From the NCBI GenBank assembly GCA_902518355.1, contig CABYFY010000006.1, positions 26,115 to 90,114 on the forward strand: DNA of 64,000 bases. Reading direction: 5' to 3'. Shown here piece after piece: positions 9,530-18,426 of this stretch. The notes under the pieces were generated by a model that saw only the letters and a program-made list of their open reading frames with translations, was not told the origin of the DNA and searched no databases. This DNA is from an uncultured Bacteroidota bacterium (lineage in GTDB: Bacteria; Bacteroidota; Bacteroidia; Flavobacteriales; Flavobacteriaceae). How positions within the stretch are numbered: the first letter of the stretch is position 1; every line of letters begins with the position of its first letter. The position numbers and the translations under genes are program-made.

Positions 9530-10140
9530 CTATAATTCACCCAACTTATTTTCCCAATATTGAACACTTTAATCATTTATTAAACTCGAAATCTTTATGC
9601 TTTGAGATTAATGATTTTTATCAAAAACAAACTCATAGAAACAGAACATCAATTTATGGTTCAAATGGAAAATTGAACTTAGTAATTCCTGTAAAATACT
9701 CTTACAAAAACAAAGAAAAACTCAAGGATATTAAAATTTGTAATGATACTGAATGGCAAAAAAATCATTTAAAATCAATACAAATTTCATATAGGAGTTC
9801 TCCTTATTTTGAATTTTTCGAAGACTACTTTTATAAAATTTTTGAAAAAAAAGAAAAATTCTTAGTTGATATTAGTATTAAATCAATAGAATTAATATTT
9901 CAAATCTTAGAATTAGAATTAAATTACTCTTTTACTAAGAAATACAAAGCCAAATATCAATTAACAAATGATTTAAGAAATATTAGTGACAGAAAAAGAG
10001 TAGAAACAAAAAATGCGATTCAAAGTTATCCCCAGGTATTTGATAATCGACATGGTCATATTCAAAATTTAAGCATGCTTGACTTAATCTTTAACGAAGG
10101 AATAGGATGCTTGAATTTTTTTAATGAATCTAAAATTTAA
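9526..10140 (+). CDS. WbqC-like family protein
   Basis: A 204-residue member of the WbqC family, named from O-antigen clusters; the biochemical role is unsettled. The family pattern is visible: IIHPTYFPNIEHFN at the start, FYQKQTHRNRTSIYGSNGKL, then LVIPVKYSYKNKEKLKDIKI and WQKNHLKSIQISYRSSPYFE. The start is taken as the ATG at 9526, inside the lepB stop (ATGA); a GTG at 9487 would extend it 13 residues into lepB with no family support. The 3' end overlaps the converging EEP gene by 11 bases. Confidence 0.87.
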   Translation: MTIIHPTYFPNIEHFNHLLNSKSLCFEINDFYQKQTHRNRTSIYGSNGKLNLVIPVKYSYKNKEKLKDIKICNDTEWQKNHLKSIQISYRSSPYFEFFEDYFYKIFEKKEKFLVDISIKSIELIFQILELELNYSFTKKYKAKYQLTNDLRNISDRKRVETKNAIQSYPQVFDNRHGHIQNLSMLDLIFNEGIGCLNFFNESKI

Positions 10141-11149
10141 GTTCAGTAAAGATTGGCTCGTGATCAGAAAGATTAAGTTTAAATGTTTTAAATGAATTTA
10201 TTTTAAATAATTCCTCAGTAAAAACAAAATCAATCCTCAACGGTATAAAATTATAATTATAAGTAATTCCAAGTCCATTACCTTTTGCTTTGAATGCATC
10301 ATTGAGGCTTTTGGAAAGTTCTTTATAAACATAAGAAAAGGCTGTGTTATTTAAATCTCCTGTAACTATAACCTTATATGGACTATTTTTTATACTTTTT
10401 TTAAGTTCGTTGACTTGCTGCTCTTGCTGTATGAAAGTATCTGAAATATTTTTTATAACCATTTCATTCTTTTTATTAATATTAATTAAGGGATTGACCT
10501 TTTCAAAAGAAAACGATTGAAGATGGATATTATAAACTCTGATAGTGTCATTCATAATTTTTATATCAGAAAAAATTGCATTATTTGATGAACTATTAAA
10601 ATCTACCGAGCCTTTATTAATAATCGGATATTTAGAGAATATTGCTTGTCCATATTTTAAATTATCACCTCTCAATTTTTCACACACATACGGATAATTA
10701 TGAATTTTGAATTCAGAATTTTGATATTCTTGTAAACAGATAATATCAGGATTCTTTTCATTTAAAAAATCTCTTATTTTTATATTGACATTATCCTCCT
10801 CGATCCATTTGTAAATATTAAATAATCTTACGTTGTAGCTAATTATTGAAATTTCATTACCTCCCAAAAATCTAGAATTATTAGAAAAATTTATAAAGCT
10901 TCTCAAGCTATCAATACCGATTATCAAAACAACAAGAGATAATATAAATTGTCTTTTAAGTTTTGCAATCCAAAAAAAAAGAAAAAGAATATTTGCTATG
11001 ATAATTAGAGGAGAGAATAAGCTAAGAATTGAAAATTGAGAAAAAATTGATGGACTTAAATAAGGAATTAATAAGGTGCCCAAAAAAAGAAATGCAATTA
11101 CCGAATTAATAAAAAAAAGAAACTTTTCAAAAAGACCTAGATTTTTCAT
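10130..11149 (-). CDS. Endonuclease/exonuclease/phosphatase family membrane protein
   Basis: A 339-residue protein with three predicted membrane helices in the first 90 residues, then an EEP (Mg-dependent phosphodiesterase fold) domain. Fold motifs are ISYNVRLFNIY, PDIICLQEYQ with the metal-binding Glu, VTGDLNNTAFSYVYKEL and the C-terminal LSDHEPIFTEL with the catalytic His. Membrane-anchored members in Bacteroidota commonly sit next to rhomboids and mutL; their substrate is unknown (nucleic acid, sugar phosphate or lipid). It overlaps the upstream rhomboid by four bases (ATGA) and the converging WbqC gene by 11. Confidence 0.88.
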   Translation of the reverse strand: MKNLGLFEKFLFFINSVIAFLFLGTLLIPYLSPSIFSQFSILSLFSPLIIIANILFLFFWIAKLKRQFILSLVVLIIGIDSLRSFINFSNNSRFLGGNEISIISYNVRLFNIYKWIEEDNVNIKIRDFLNEKNPDIICLQEYQNSEFKIHNYPYVCEKLRGDNLKYGQAIFSKYPIINKGSVDFNSSSNNAIFSDIKIMNDTIRVYNIHLQSFSFEKVNPLININKKNEMVIKNISDTFIQQEQQVNELKKSIKNSPYKVIVTGDLNNTAFSYVYKELSKSLNDAFKAKGNGLGITYNYNFIPLRIDFVFTEELFKINSFKTFKLNLSDHEPIFTELKF

Positions 11150-11892
11150 TTTTTCCCACCTTGTTTAAATAGGTATTCTTTCTCATCCTTGTCTAAGCTA
11201 TCATATCCACTCTTACTAATTTTGTCTAAAATTTTATCAACTTTTGTTTGTTTGTTTTCATTAGAATATCTTTTAGAAGGGGATTTTTTTCTTTTGGTGA
11301 ATTTTGGAAAACCATATAATGAATAATAGTGGTATACACCTACCAAGTAGCCTCCCAAATGGGAATACACTCCAAATTGTCCAGGTGAAATAAGTTTTAG
11401 GAAGTCTGTGAATAAAATAAAAGCCATTAGGTACTTGTACTTAATAGTAAATCTAAATACCCTGAGCCCTAAATCTGGAGATAGTAAAAATAAAAACATT
11501 AAAAGAGAAGAAATTCCAGCCGATGCACCTATGAGAGGAGATTGAGATCCTGAAAAAAGATAAATAATACCACCAAAAAAAATTCCTGTGAAAAAAAGAT
11601 TAATTGAAATTTTCTGGCCTAACAAATTTGAAATTGAATTGGTTGCAAACAAAAGAAGAAAAATCATAAAAATAAGCTCAAATAAACCCTGATGTATAAA
11701 AGCATATGAGATAATTGACCACGGCTTTGTTAAAATATTTAAGTCAAGTGAAAGCAAAGAAATTATTTCATCCTGGAAACCAAAAACCGATGAAAGACGA
11801 TAGATGATAAACATCAATACATTAATCCCGATAATTTTTTGAAAGAAATTAAGATTTGAAAAATTCAAATTAAGATTATTTTGAAAATTCAT
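11146..11892 (-). CDS. Rhomboid family protein, atypical (second of tandem pair)
   Basis: A six-helix intramembrane serine protease-like protein of 248 residues. The catalytic serine motif LIGASAGISS (Ser124 from the ATG) and the histidine in YSHLGGYLVG (His178) are kept. The oxyanion-side motif, normally HxxxHxxN, reads FIHQGLFELIFM, with Glu and Met where the second His and the Asn are expected; this is unlike the neighbouring rhomboid. A charged C-terminal tail (about 195-248) is cytoplasmic-looking. The start is the ATG sharing its A with the previous stop (TAATG); a TTG nine bases earlier is the alternative. Activity is uncertain. Confidence 0.88.
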   Translation of the reverse strand: MNFQNNLNLNFSNLNFFQKIIGINVLMFIIYRLSSVFGFQDEIISLLSLDLNILTKPWSIISYAFIHQGLFELIFMIFLLLFATNSISNLLGQKISINLFFTGIFFGGIIYLFSGSQSPLIGASAGISSLLMFLFLLSPDLGLRVFRFTIKYKYLMAFILFTDFLKLISPGQFGVYSHLGGYLVGVYHYYSLYGFPKFTKRKKSPSKRYSNENKQTKVDKILDKISKSGYDSLDKDEKEYLFKQGGKK

Positions 11893-12644
11893 TAGTACCA
11901 ACGGTTTTGATTAAATTGGTTTTTTTTCCAATAGTACATAATCAGAAAGCCTGTTAGGGCTCCTCCAATGTGGGCAATATATGCTGTATTACTAGGACTG
12001 AAAATTGCTTGACCTGTAATTACTGAAAACAAATCAAGAAGAATTATTCCAGGAATAAAATATTTTGCTTTAATGGGGATTGGAAAAAAAATTAGCATAA
12101 GTTTACTTTCAGGAAAAAACATTCCAAAAGCTACTAAAACTCCCATAATTGCACCGGATGCCCCAACCATAGTAGCTAAAAACGAGGTGTTAAAGCTCAA
12201 GAGGCCGTCAGCCCCCAAAATATTACCCCAATTTGTATTATATCTACCTTCCATTAATAAATTCAAAACCGATTGAGAATCATAACCACTACTTGTTAAG
12301 ATATCTAGATTAGAATAAAAAGAATAATACAGAAAACCAATCTGAGCGAGGGCAGCACCTAAACCACATGTAATATAAAAAAATATAAATCTTCTAGATC
12401 CAAAAATAGATTCAATAGCAGAACCAAACATCCATAACGCAAACATATTGAAAGCCAAATGTAAAATCCCTCCATGCATAAACATATGCGTAATGAGCTG
12501 CCAAAATTTAAAGTCGGGATTTTCAGGAAAGTGTAAACTAAATAAAGAATAAATAAATTCAGTATTTAATGACACACTTGAACCAAAATAAAATATCACA
12601 TTGATTATAAGTAGCTGTTTTACAGTGGGTGAAATTCTATTCAT
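11892..12644 (-). CDS. Rhomboid family intramembrane serine protease (first of tandem pair)
   Basis: A 250-residue, six-helix protease cleaving substrates within the inner membrane. All catalytic positions are present: THMFMHGGILHLAFNMFALW (His53, His57, His62, Asn66 in the GlpG-like pattern), GASGAIMGVLVAFG with Ser163, and AYIAHIGGALTGF with His225. An extended loop (about 108-155) joins two helices. It lies one base after mutL on the same strand and overlaps the second rhomboid by one base (TAATG). Substrates are not indicated by the neighbourhood. Confidence 0.94.
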   Translation of the reverse strand: MNRISPTVKQLLIINVIFYFGSSVSLNTEFIYSLFSLHFPENPDFKFWQLITHMFMHGGILHLAFNMFALWMFGSAIESIFGSRRFIFFYITCGLGAALAQIGFLYYSFYSNLDILTSSGYDSQSVLNLLMEGRYNTNWGNILGADGLLSFNTSFLATMVGASGAIMGVLVAFGMFFPESKLMLIFFPIPIKAKYFIPGIILLDLFSVITGQAIFSPSNTAYIAHIGGALTGFLIMYYWKKNQFNQNRWY

Positions 12645-14441
12645 TTACTTAAACATGTTTTCAATTTCAGAATAATTTATCTGAACATAAGTCTTAAGAT
12701 TAAAGGGACATATCATTGTTTCCTTGCAAGCAAATAATGAGTTTATAATATATTGTTGCTCTTTTAAGTCTAGCGACTTGCCGTTTCTTATTGACATAGA
12801 TTTAGACATGATTTTACATATTAAATCAGATTCACTAAAACTATTGTCAGGGATTTCATTCTGTATATTATATGTTAAATTTTCAAATATTTCTTTCAAA
12901 TTATCAATGTTGACAAATGATGGTACCGCATTAATATTAATTTTTTCAGACTCTAAATCAAAGTCTAAGCCAAACTGATTTAGAATATTTTTATTAGATT
13001 TTAATGTTTCAATATCGACTTTAGAAAAATCAATAACTATTGGATGAAGTAATTTTTGCGGATTAACCTTGTTTAATGTTAGTGATTTCAGAAACCTTTC
13101 ATATAAAATTCTTTGATGTGCTCTTTCTTGGTTGATTATTATCAATCCTGATTTAGTCTTGTTTACAATAAACTTTTTATTTAATTGAATTGGGTTATTT
13201 AAATGAACATTTGATTCAAAATCTTCAAAATTAAATTCCTTTAGTTCGTTACTTTCTGATGAAAACTCTAAAGAATCCATTTTTTCTTTAAATAAATCAA
13301 TCTCTACGTATTTTTCTCTGGATTTATTTACATCAAAGGGGTTGTAGTTTGTGTTAATATCAATACCAACGGAGTTAGAATTACCATTCTTTTCAAAATC
13401 ATATGGGATATCTAAAGACTTATCTCTATTAAAGTCTAAAACAGGTGTAATATTATATTGACCCAAACTATGCTTGACTGACGCTCTTAAAATAGCATAA
13501 ATTGAATGCTCATCTTCAAACTTAATTTCTGTTTTTGTAGGATGTATATTTATATCTATTGAACTAGGATCAACTACTAAATTTAAAAAATAGGAAGGGT
13601 TATATTTAGGATCAATAAGGCCTTCAAATGCTGAATTAATGGCGTGATTTAAATATGGACTTTTAATAAACCTATTATTTACGAAGAAAAATTGCTCTCC
13701 ACGGGTTTTTTTAGAATACTGTGGTTTAAATATAAATCCATCTACATTTAAAATTTCTGTATTCTCAGAAACAGGAACAAGTTTTTCTGATGATTTGACG
13801 CCAAATAAATTAACAATTCTTTTTTTAAAATTAGAAACAGGAAGATTGTACATTTCAGAGTCATCATTATAAAAAATTAATTTCACCTCAGGATGAGCTA
13901 AGGCCACTCTGATAAATTCGGTTATGATGTGTTTTAATTCAACATTGTTTGATTTTAAAAAGTTTCTTCTTGCAGGTATGTTAAAAAAAAGATTTTTGAC
14001 AGAAATCTTAGTACCAACTTCGCTTACTGATGATTTATTGCTCTTAATTTCACTACCATGAATTTCAATCTCGTTAGCTAATTCAATACCAGATTGTTTT
14101 GAAATTAAATTGACATGTGAAATTGCAGAAATACTAGCCAAAGCTTCACCTCTAAACCCTTTAGACTTTATATTGAATAAATCTTTTGCATCTGAAATTT
14201 TTGATGTTGTGTGTCTATTAAAACATATTGAGACATCTCTTTTTGACATACCAACTCCATTATCAATAACCTGTATCATTGTCTTACCTGCATCTTTGAT
14301 TAAGATTTTTATTTCTTTTGCTTTGGCATCTATTGAATTTTCTAGTAATTCCTTTACTACAGAAGCTGGCCTTTGTACTACTTCACCAGCTGCAATTTGA
14401 TTAGCAACATTTTCAGGTAAAATATTAATAATGTCTTTCAT
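12645..14441 (-). CDS. mutL: DNA mismatch repair protein MutL
   Basis: Matchmaker ATPase of mismatch repair. The N-terminal GHKL ATPase is complete: NQIAAGEVVQRPASVVKELL, ENSIDAKA, IDNGVGM and KGFRGEALASISA. A variable linker rich in Asn, Glu and Ser follows, then the C-terminal dimerisation domain. At about residues 437-448 the endonuclease metal motif DQHAxxExxxxE is NQERAHQRILYE, and the CPHGRP-like site near 578 reads CPFNLK, so strand-nicking activity looks doubtful. The start is the ATG at 14441; a TTG three bases before is less likely. Nine bases separate it from the small membrane gene upstream. Confidence 0.96.
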   Translation of the reverse strand: MKDIINILPENVANQIAAGEVVQRPASVVKELLENSIDAKAKEIKILIKDAGKTMIQVIDNGVGMSKRDVSICFNRHTTSKISDAKDLFNIKSKGFRGEALASISAISHVNLISKQSGIELANEIEIHGSEIKSNKSSVSEVGTKISVKNLFFNIPARRNFLKSNNVELKHIITEFIRVALAHPEVKLIFYNDDSEMYNLPVSNFKKRIVNLFGVKSSEKLVPVSENTEILNVDGFIFKPQYSKKTRGEQFFFVNNRFIKSPYLNHAINSAFEGLIDPKYNPSYFLNLVVDPSSIDINIHPTKTEIKFEDEHSIYAILRASVKHSLGQYNITPVLDFNRDKSLDIPYDFEKNGNSNSVGIDINTNYNPFDVNKSREKYVEIDLFKEKMDSLEFSSESNELKEFNFEDFESNVHLNNPIQLNKKFIVNKTKSGLIIINQERAHQRILYERFLKSLTLNKVNPQKLLHPIVIDFSKVDIETLKSNKNILNQFGLDFDLESEKININAVPSFVNIDNLKEIFENLTYNIQNEIPDNSFSESDLICKIMSKSMSIRNGKSLDLKEQQYIINSLFACKETMICPFNLKTYVQINYSEIENMFK

Positions 14442-14452
14442 CAATTAGTTAT

Positions 14453-14728
14453 TTAAATAAAAAAGAATACTAAAAATAAAGAGACTAAAATTGATAAAAT
14501 AATTAGAAGTCTTATTCTAACAGACTTTTCAGATCCTTTTTTATAATCATTAACAGCATTTCTAAATTTTTTTCTAAAACTATTATCATCTCCTACAGTG
14601 GTTCTATATTCATCAAACTTTGATTTAATTTTTCTTGGAACAGAATGCTTACCTAAATAGGAGTTGTCTTCAGAGTATCTACCTGAGTAACTGTAACGTT
14701 TATTTTTTTTTAGTTTAAAAAGACCCAA
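14453..14728 (-). CDS. Small membrane protein of unknown function
   Basis: A 91-residue protein, hydrophilic and strongly basic for about 70 residues (KKNKRYSYSGRYSEDNSYLG, later SKFDEYRTTVGDDNSFRKKF), with one C-terminal membrane helix (about 72-91). Such proteins sit between mutL and ribH in Flavobacteriaceae and are sometimes labelled riboflavin synthase beta subunit, which the sequence does not support. The only reasonable start is TTG at 14728, giving the family-like opening M-G; no in-frame ATG exists before the conserved part. Function unknown; the tail-anchored topology suggests a membrane-associated role. Confidence 0.72.
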   Translation of the reverse strand: MGLFKLKKNKRYSYSGRYSEDNSYLGKHSVPRKIKSKFDEYRTTVGDDNSFRKKFRNAVNDYKKGSEKSVRIRLLIILSILVSLFLVFFFI

Positions 14729-14766
14729 ACCGTTATATATGAATTTAACTAAATATAATAAATATC

Positions 14767-15243
14767 TTACTTAAAAGATATCATTTTCAAAGCAGCAATT
14801 GCTGCCTCAGCCCCTTTATTTCCAAATTTTCCTCCAGATCTATCTAATGATTGATTTTTGTTGTGATCAGTAAGAACGCAGAAAATTACAGGGATAGAAT
14901 AAGAAATATTTAATTGCATAATTCCATTTGAAACAGCGTTACAAATAAAATCATAGTGATCAGTTTCGCCTTTAATAACACATCCTATTGCGATGATAGC
15001 ATCCAGATTTTGTTTAGATAATTCTTTACAGCCATATACAAGTTCAAAACTTCCAGGTACCCATGAAATTTTGATATTCTCATTTTTTATACCAAACTCT
15101 ATTAATTTTTCTTGAGCTCCATTAAGCAAATTTGAAGTGATATCTTTATTCCACTCGGAAACCACAATCCCAATTTTATTTTTTTTCAAATTTGGGAAAT
15201 CTTCAAAAGTAATTTTTGTAAAATTTTGGCTGCTTGATTTCAT
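14767..15243 (-). CDS. ribH: 6,7-dimethyl-8-ribityllumazine synthase
   Basis: Penultimate enzyme of riboflavin synthesis, condensing the pyrimidinedione intermediate with dihydroxybutanone phosphate; forms icosahedral or pentameric shells. Clear motifs: VVSEWNKDITSNLLNGA near residues 28-44, SWVPGSFELVYGCKEL, AIIAIGCVIKGETDHYDFIC (with the catalytic His in the DHYDFI part) and CVLTDHNKNQSLDRSGGKFG. The 158-residue length is standard. It follows the TPR gene without a gap and precedes the small membrane gene by 38 bases. Confidence 0.97.
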   Translation of the reverse strand: MKSSSQNFTKITFEDFPNLKKNKIGIVVSEWNKDITSNLLNGAQEKLIEFGIKNENIKISWVPGSFELVYGCKELSKQNLDAIIAIGCVIKGETDHYDFICNAVSNGIMQLNISYSIPVIFCVLTDHNKNQSLDRSGGKFGNKGAEAAIAALKMISFK

Positions 15244-16005
15244 TTACTCATTTGATGCAATCGCTTTGGAGATAAATGCATCTATATTTTTTGCTTCAGG
15301 ACTTTTAGGATAATCTAACTTAATACTGGTAAAGTACTCCTCAGCTTTTTTAAATTTACTTAATCTCATAGCAACTGTTCCAGCCTTATATAAAAATAAG
15401 GGGGTTGTATAATTATTATCACTTTTTGAGGCTTTCACATAATAATCATAAGCATCCTCGAACTGGTTTAACTCCGCAAAAGCGTCACCAATCGAGCCGG
15501 TGGCTAATGAGCTAAGCAATATATCATTAGAATTAAATTTTGATAAAAATTTAATGCTATTTTGATAATCATTCATATTTAAATACATCATACCAGTGTA
15601 ATAATGTGCTAGATTTGCAGCATTTGTTCCGCTAAATTCCTCGATTACATCAAGCATCCCCATATTAAGATCATCACCGTTAAGTGCAATATTATATAAG
15701 GAATCATTGTCAATAAAAATTGCTTCATCAAACTTTTTTTGTGCAGAGTACATTTCATTGAAAGCTTTACTTTCTTTCGGCTCAGTTATTAATTTAGAAT
15801 AGGCGAAAATACCAATAACCAGAATTGATACAATACCTACAACACCAAGAATTTTGTTTTGATTTTTTTCAACCCATTGTTGAGTCCTGGATGATCCTTC
15901 ATCAAGTGTATTAAATACATTTGCAGTTGTTGACTTATTTTCAAGAGCTTCTGCCTTATTAGAAGACGCTTTATTTTTAAAACCTCTTTTCTTGTAAGTT
16001 GCCAT
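15244..16005 (-). CDS. Tetratricopeptide-repeat membrane-anchored protein (YfgM-like layout)
   Basis: A 253-residue protein with a cytoplasmic basic N-terminus, one membrane helix at about 53-72 (ILGVVGIVSILVIGIFAYSK) and a periplasmic TPR region, where repeats such as LAHYYTGMMYLNMNDYQNSI and PLFLYKAGTVAMRLSKFKKA are visible. The layout resembles YfgM, a periplasmic chaperone partner of the Sec translocon, but the assignment is by layout only. It directly precedes ribH, and is divergent from recF across 114 bases. Confidence 0.82.
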   Translation of the reverse strand: MATYKKRGFKNKASSNKAEALENKSTTANVFNTLDEGSSRTQQWVEKNQNKILGVVGIVSILVIGIFAYSKLITEPKESKAFNEMYSAQKKFDEAIFIDNDSLYNIALNGDDLNMGMLDVIEEFSGTNAANLAHYYTGMMYLNMNDYQNSIKFLSKFNSNDILLSSLATGSIGDAFAELNQFEDAYDYYVKASKSDNNYTTPLFLYKAGTVAMRLSKFKKAEEYFTSIKLDYPKSPEAKNIDAFISKAIASNE

Positions 16006-16065
16006 AAAATTATTTTAGGCCGTAAAAATAAAATTTTTATTATTAAAATTGGATTATTTATTTGT

Positions 16066-16073
16066 TATTTTTG
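16066..16073 (+). promoter_or_regulatory. Candidate -7 promoter box for recF
   Basis: TATTTTTG matches TAnnTTTG in the divergent gap between the TPR gene and recF, 46 bases before the recF ATG. A TTG at 16049-16051 is only 14 bases upstream, shorter than the usual 17-23 spacing, so the -33 element is not established. Confidence 0.3.
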
Positions 16074-16119
16074 GGTTAGTTGGGTTACAATTCAATTTCT
16101 CTAATAAGATTTACAATTT

Positions 16120-17199
16120 ATGTTTTTAAAAGAGTTATCATTAACAAACTATAAAAATTTTGAAAGCCTCAAGTTTAGTTTTGACACTAAAATTATTTGT
16201 TTTGTGGGACTAAACGGTGTTGGTAAAACGAATATATTAGATTCTATATACCATCTATCTTACACAAAAAGCTACTTCAATCCAATTCCTTCTCAAAATA
16301 TAAAACACGGGGAAACATTTTTTTTTATTTCAGGAAGGTACATGATTAATGATAAAGAAGAAAACATATTAGTATCACTTAAGAAAGGAGATAAAAAAAT
16401 AATAAAAAGAAATAATAAACTCTATAAAAAATTTAGTGATCATATTGGAAAAATTCCGCTGGTACTTATTTCTCCTGATGACAGAAACTTAATAATTGAA
16501 GGAAGTGAAACGAGAAGGAAATTTATTGATGGGATTATTTCGCAAACTGATAAAGAATATTTAAATAATTTAATCGATTATAATAAAACACTCAAACAGA
16601 GAAATGCTTTATTAAAAATGTTTTATGATAACTCAGAGAGTATAAGAAAAACCATTGATATTTATGATAGGCAACTTTCATCAGATGCACAAAAAATTTA
16701 CGATAAAAGAAGGGAATTCCTAAATGAATTTATTCCAATATTCAAATCTAGATACAAGGAATTAAGTAACGATAAAGAAAATGTTGAAATTAAACATAGT
16801 AGTGATATTTCACCAGATCAAAAACTATATAAATTACTAAAAAATAGTCTTGAAAAAGACCTAAGATTCCAGTATACAACTAAAGGAATACATAAAGATG
16901 ATCTTAATTTGAGTCTTGATAATTTTCCGATAAAAAAATATGGAAGTCAAGGTCAGCAAAAAACATTTTTGATAGCCATGAAACTTGCGCAATTTGACTA
17001 TCTTTCAAAACTTGATTCAAAACCTATTTTACTATTAGATGATATTTTTGACAAATTAGATGACTCCAGAGTTAAGCAAATTATTAATCTAGTTAATCAA
17101 GAAAAGTTTAATCAAATATTTATTTCTGATACGAACAAAACAAGATCAGAAAACATTATAAAGAAGGTAAATAAATCGTATAAAATATTTGAAATTTGA
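16120..17199 (+). CDS. recF: DNA replication/repair protein RecF
   Basis: SMC-like ATPase that directs RecA loading at gaps with RecO and RecR. The 359-residue protein shows the Walker A GLNGVGKT at residues 30-37, the RecF-specific PLVLISPDDRNLIIEGSETR, the signature KYGSQGQQKTFLIAMKLAQ, and Walker B PILLLDDIFDKLDDSRVKQI. Length is normal. The gene starts the rightward group recF-lipoprotein-DUF721, and its stop overlaps the next TTG start. Unlike in many bacteria it is not beside dnaA/dnaN, which is usual in this group. recR is in the same window at 55 kb. Confidence 0.96.
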   Translation: MFLKELSLTNYKNFESLKFSFDTKIICFVGLNGVGKTNILDSIYHLSYTKSYFNPIPSQNIKHGETFFFISGRYMINDKEENILVSLKKGDKKIIKRNNKLYKKFSDHIGKIPLVLISPDDRNLIIEGSETRRKFIDGIISQTDKEYLNNLIDYNKTLKQRNALLKMFYDNSESIRKTIDIYDRQLSSDAQKIYDKRREFLNEFIPIFKSRYKELSNDKENVEIKHSSDISPDQKLYKLLKNSLEKDLRFQYTTKGIHKDDLNLSLDNFPIKKYGSQGQQKTFLIAMKLAQFDYLSKLDSKPILLLDDIFDKLDDSRVKQIINLVNQEKFNQIFISDTNKTRSENIIKKVNKSYKIFEI

Positions 17200-17660
17200 A
17201 AAAAATTAGTTTTACAATAATAAGTTTATCTTTTCTAATTTTAAGTTCATGCAACAATTCGATAAATTTAAAATACCTTTCTGGATATTGGGAAATTTCC
17301 TCTGTTAAAAAAGACAACAATAAAATTAAAAATTATCCATTTAGCGGTACAATTGATTATTTTGAATTGAATAAAAACTTAACAGAAGGTTTCAGAAAAA
17401 AAGTTAAGCCCAGAATCGACGGTAATTTTGATATTACAATGCATCAAATTAATTTCAATATTGATGAAGAAAAAAAAAGTTTTAGGTTGTTTAAATTTGA
17501 CTTGAATTTTAGTAATTCAATTAAATTAGTTTATAGTCAAGGTGAAAATTTTACTGAGAATGTAGTTAAAATTGACTCGATGAATTTAATAATTAAAAAC
17601 TTAGAAGGACTCACTTATGAGTACAAAAGATTTTATCCAAAAAATTATTTAAATGAATAA
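17196..17660 (+). CDS. Lipoprotein, lipocalin-like
   Basis: A 154-residue predicted lipoprotein: the signal MKKISFTIISLSFLILSSC ends in a lipobox with Cys19. The mature part begins with LKYLSGYWEISSVKKDNNKI, resembling the lipocalin-like fold of Bacteroidota lipoproteins next to recF, with alternating beta-strand patterns and no catalytic motif. The start must be TTG at 17196, because no ATG or GTG yields the signal; it overlaps the recF stop. The end overlaps the DUF721 gene by eight bases. Function is unknown. Confidence 0.8.
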   Translation: MKKISFTIISLSFLILSSCNNSINLKYLSGYWEISSVKKDNNKIKNYPFSGTIDYFELNKNLTEGFRKKVKPRIDGNFDITMHQINFNIDEEKKSFRLFKFDLNFSNSIKLVYSQGENFTENVVKIDSMNLIIKNLEGLTYEYKRFYPKNYLNE

Positions 17661-17934
17661 TCTCGAATTAAAGAATCTGGTTAATACATTTCTCAAGGAA
17701 AATAAGCTTGAAAAGGGATTATTGAATATAGAGGTAAAGAAAGCTTGGTTTGAACTGATGAATAACGGAGTAGCGAATTACACTACTGATGTAAGTTTAA
17801 GAAAAAAGACCCTTTACATAAAATTAAGTTCACCTGCCCTCAAAGAAGAACTTAGCTATGGAAAAGAAAAACTTATTAAGTTAATTAATGAAAGATTAAA
17901 GGAAAATGTGGTTGAAAAAATAATACTTAATTAA
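17653..17934 (+). CDS. DUF721 (DciA-like) protein
   Basis: A 93-residue protein with the DUF721/DciA core: a helical first half with the conserved [18 protein letters not shown] and a strand-rich second half with [20 protein letters not shown]. DciA proteins load the replicative helicase DnaB in bacteria lacking DnaC or DnaI, and the neighbouring recF fits a replication context; the function here is inferred from the family. The start overlaps the lipoprotein gene. The end shares TTAA with the converging ndk stop (17931-17934). Confidence 0.85.
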   Translation: MNNLELKNLVNTFLKENKLEKGLLNIEVKKAWFELMNNGVANYTTDVSLRKKTLYIKLSSPALKEELSYGKEKLIKLINERLKENVVEKIILN

Positions 17935-18347
17935 AAAATCTCATCAGCCGAAAAGTGAAATTCACATTCAATTTTAGCATTATCATCACTATCGCTTCCA
18001 TGAATAGCATTTTCGCTAATTGACTTAGCAAACATTTTTCTAATGGTACCCTCCTCTGCCTCTTCAGGATTTGTTGAACCAATCAGGTCTCTAAAATCAT
18101 TTACAGCATTATCTTTTTCCAAAATTGCAGCTACAATTGGACCACTAGTCATGTAATCAACTAAGTCCGTGAAGAAAGGTCTTTCTTTGTGTATAGCGTA
18201 AAATTCACCTGCTTTCTCATTAGTCATTTGCGTAAACTTCATTGCCTTGATCTTGAAACCAGATTTAATGATTTTATCAAGAATAGCACCTATATTTCCA
18301 TTTCTAACCGAATCTGGTTTTAACATTGTAAAAGTAACTCTACTCAT
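17931..18347 (-). CDS. ndk: Nucleoside diphosphate kinase
   Basis: Balances nucleoside triphosphate pools by phosphate transfer through a histidine. The 138-residue protein starts [20 protein letters not shown], has [40 protein letters not shown] and the active site [12 protein letters not shown] with the phosphorylated His. The ATG at 18347 matches the family N-terminus; a further upstream in-frame start (18377) would add ten unrelated residues. A -7 box match lies at 18366-18373. The C-terminus converges on and overlaps DUF721. Confidence 0.96.
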   Translation of the reverse strand: MSRVTFTMLKPDSVRNGNIGAILDKIIKSGFKIKAMKFTQMTNEKAGEFYAIHKERPFFTDLVDYMTSGPIVAAILEKDNAVNDFRDLIGSTNPEEAEEGTIRKMFAKSISENAIHGSDSDDNAKIECEFHFSADEIF

Positions 18348-18365
18348 TTTGTATATCTTAGTTTG

Positions 18366-18373
18366 CAAAAATA
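18366..18373 (-). promoter_or_regulatory. Candidate -7 promoter box for ndk
   Basis: TATTTTTG on the minus strand, a full match to TAnnTTTG, 18 bases upstream of the ndk ATG. The spacing to the start codon is nearly the same as for the identical box before trxB, giving a short leader. The -33 element is not evident. The match also argues against a start upstream at 18377. Confidence 0.4.
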
Positions 18374-18412
18374 ACACTTTTTATTAATTTATTAGGTTTT
18401 ACATTTAATGTT

Positions 18413-18420
18413 TATCTTCG
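18413..18420 (+). promoter_or_regulatory. Candidate -7 promoter box, possibly leaderless NrnA-like gene
   Basis: TATCTTCG (seven of eight to TAnnTTTG) ends six bases before the ATG at 18427. Transcription starting a few bases downstream of the box would begin at or next to the start codon. No -33 TTG is seen at standard spacing. Confidence 0.35.
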
Positions 18421-18426
18421 CGAAAT

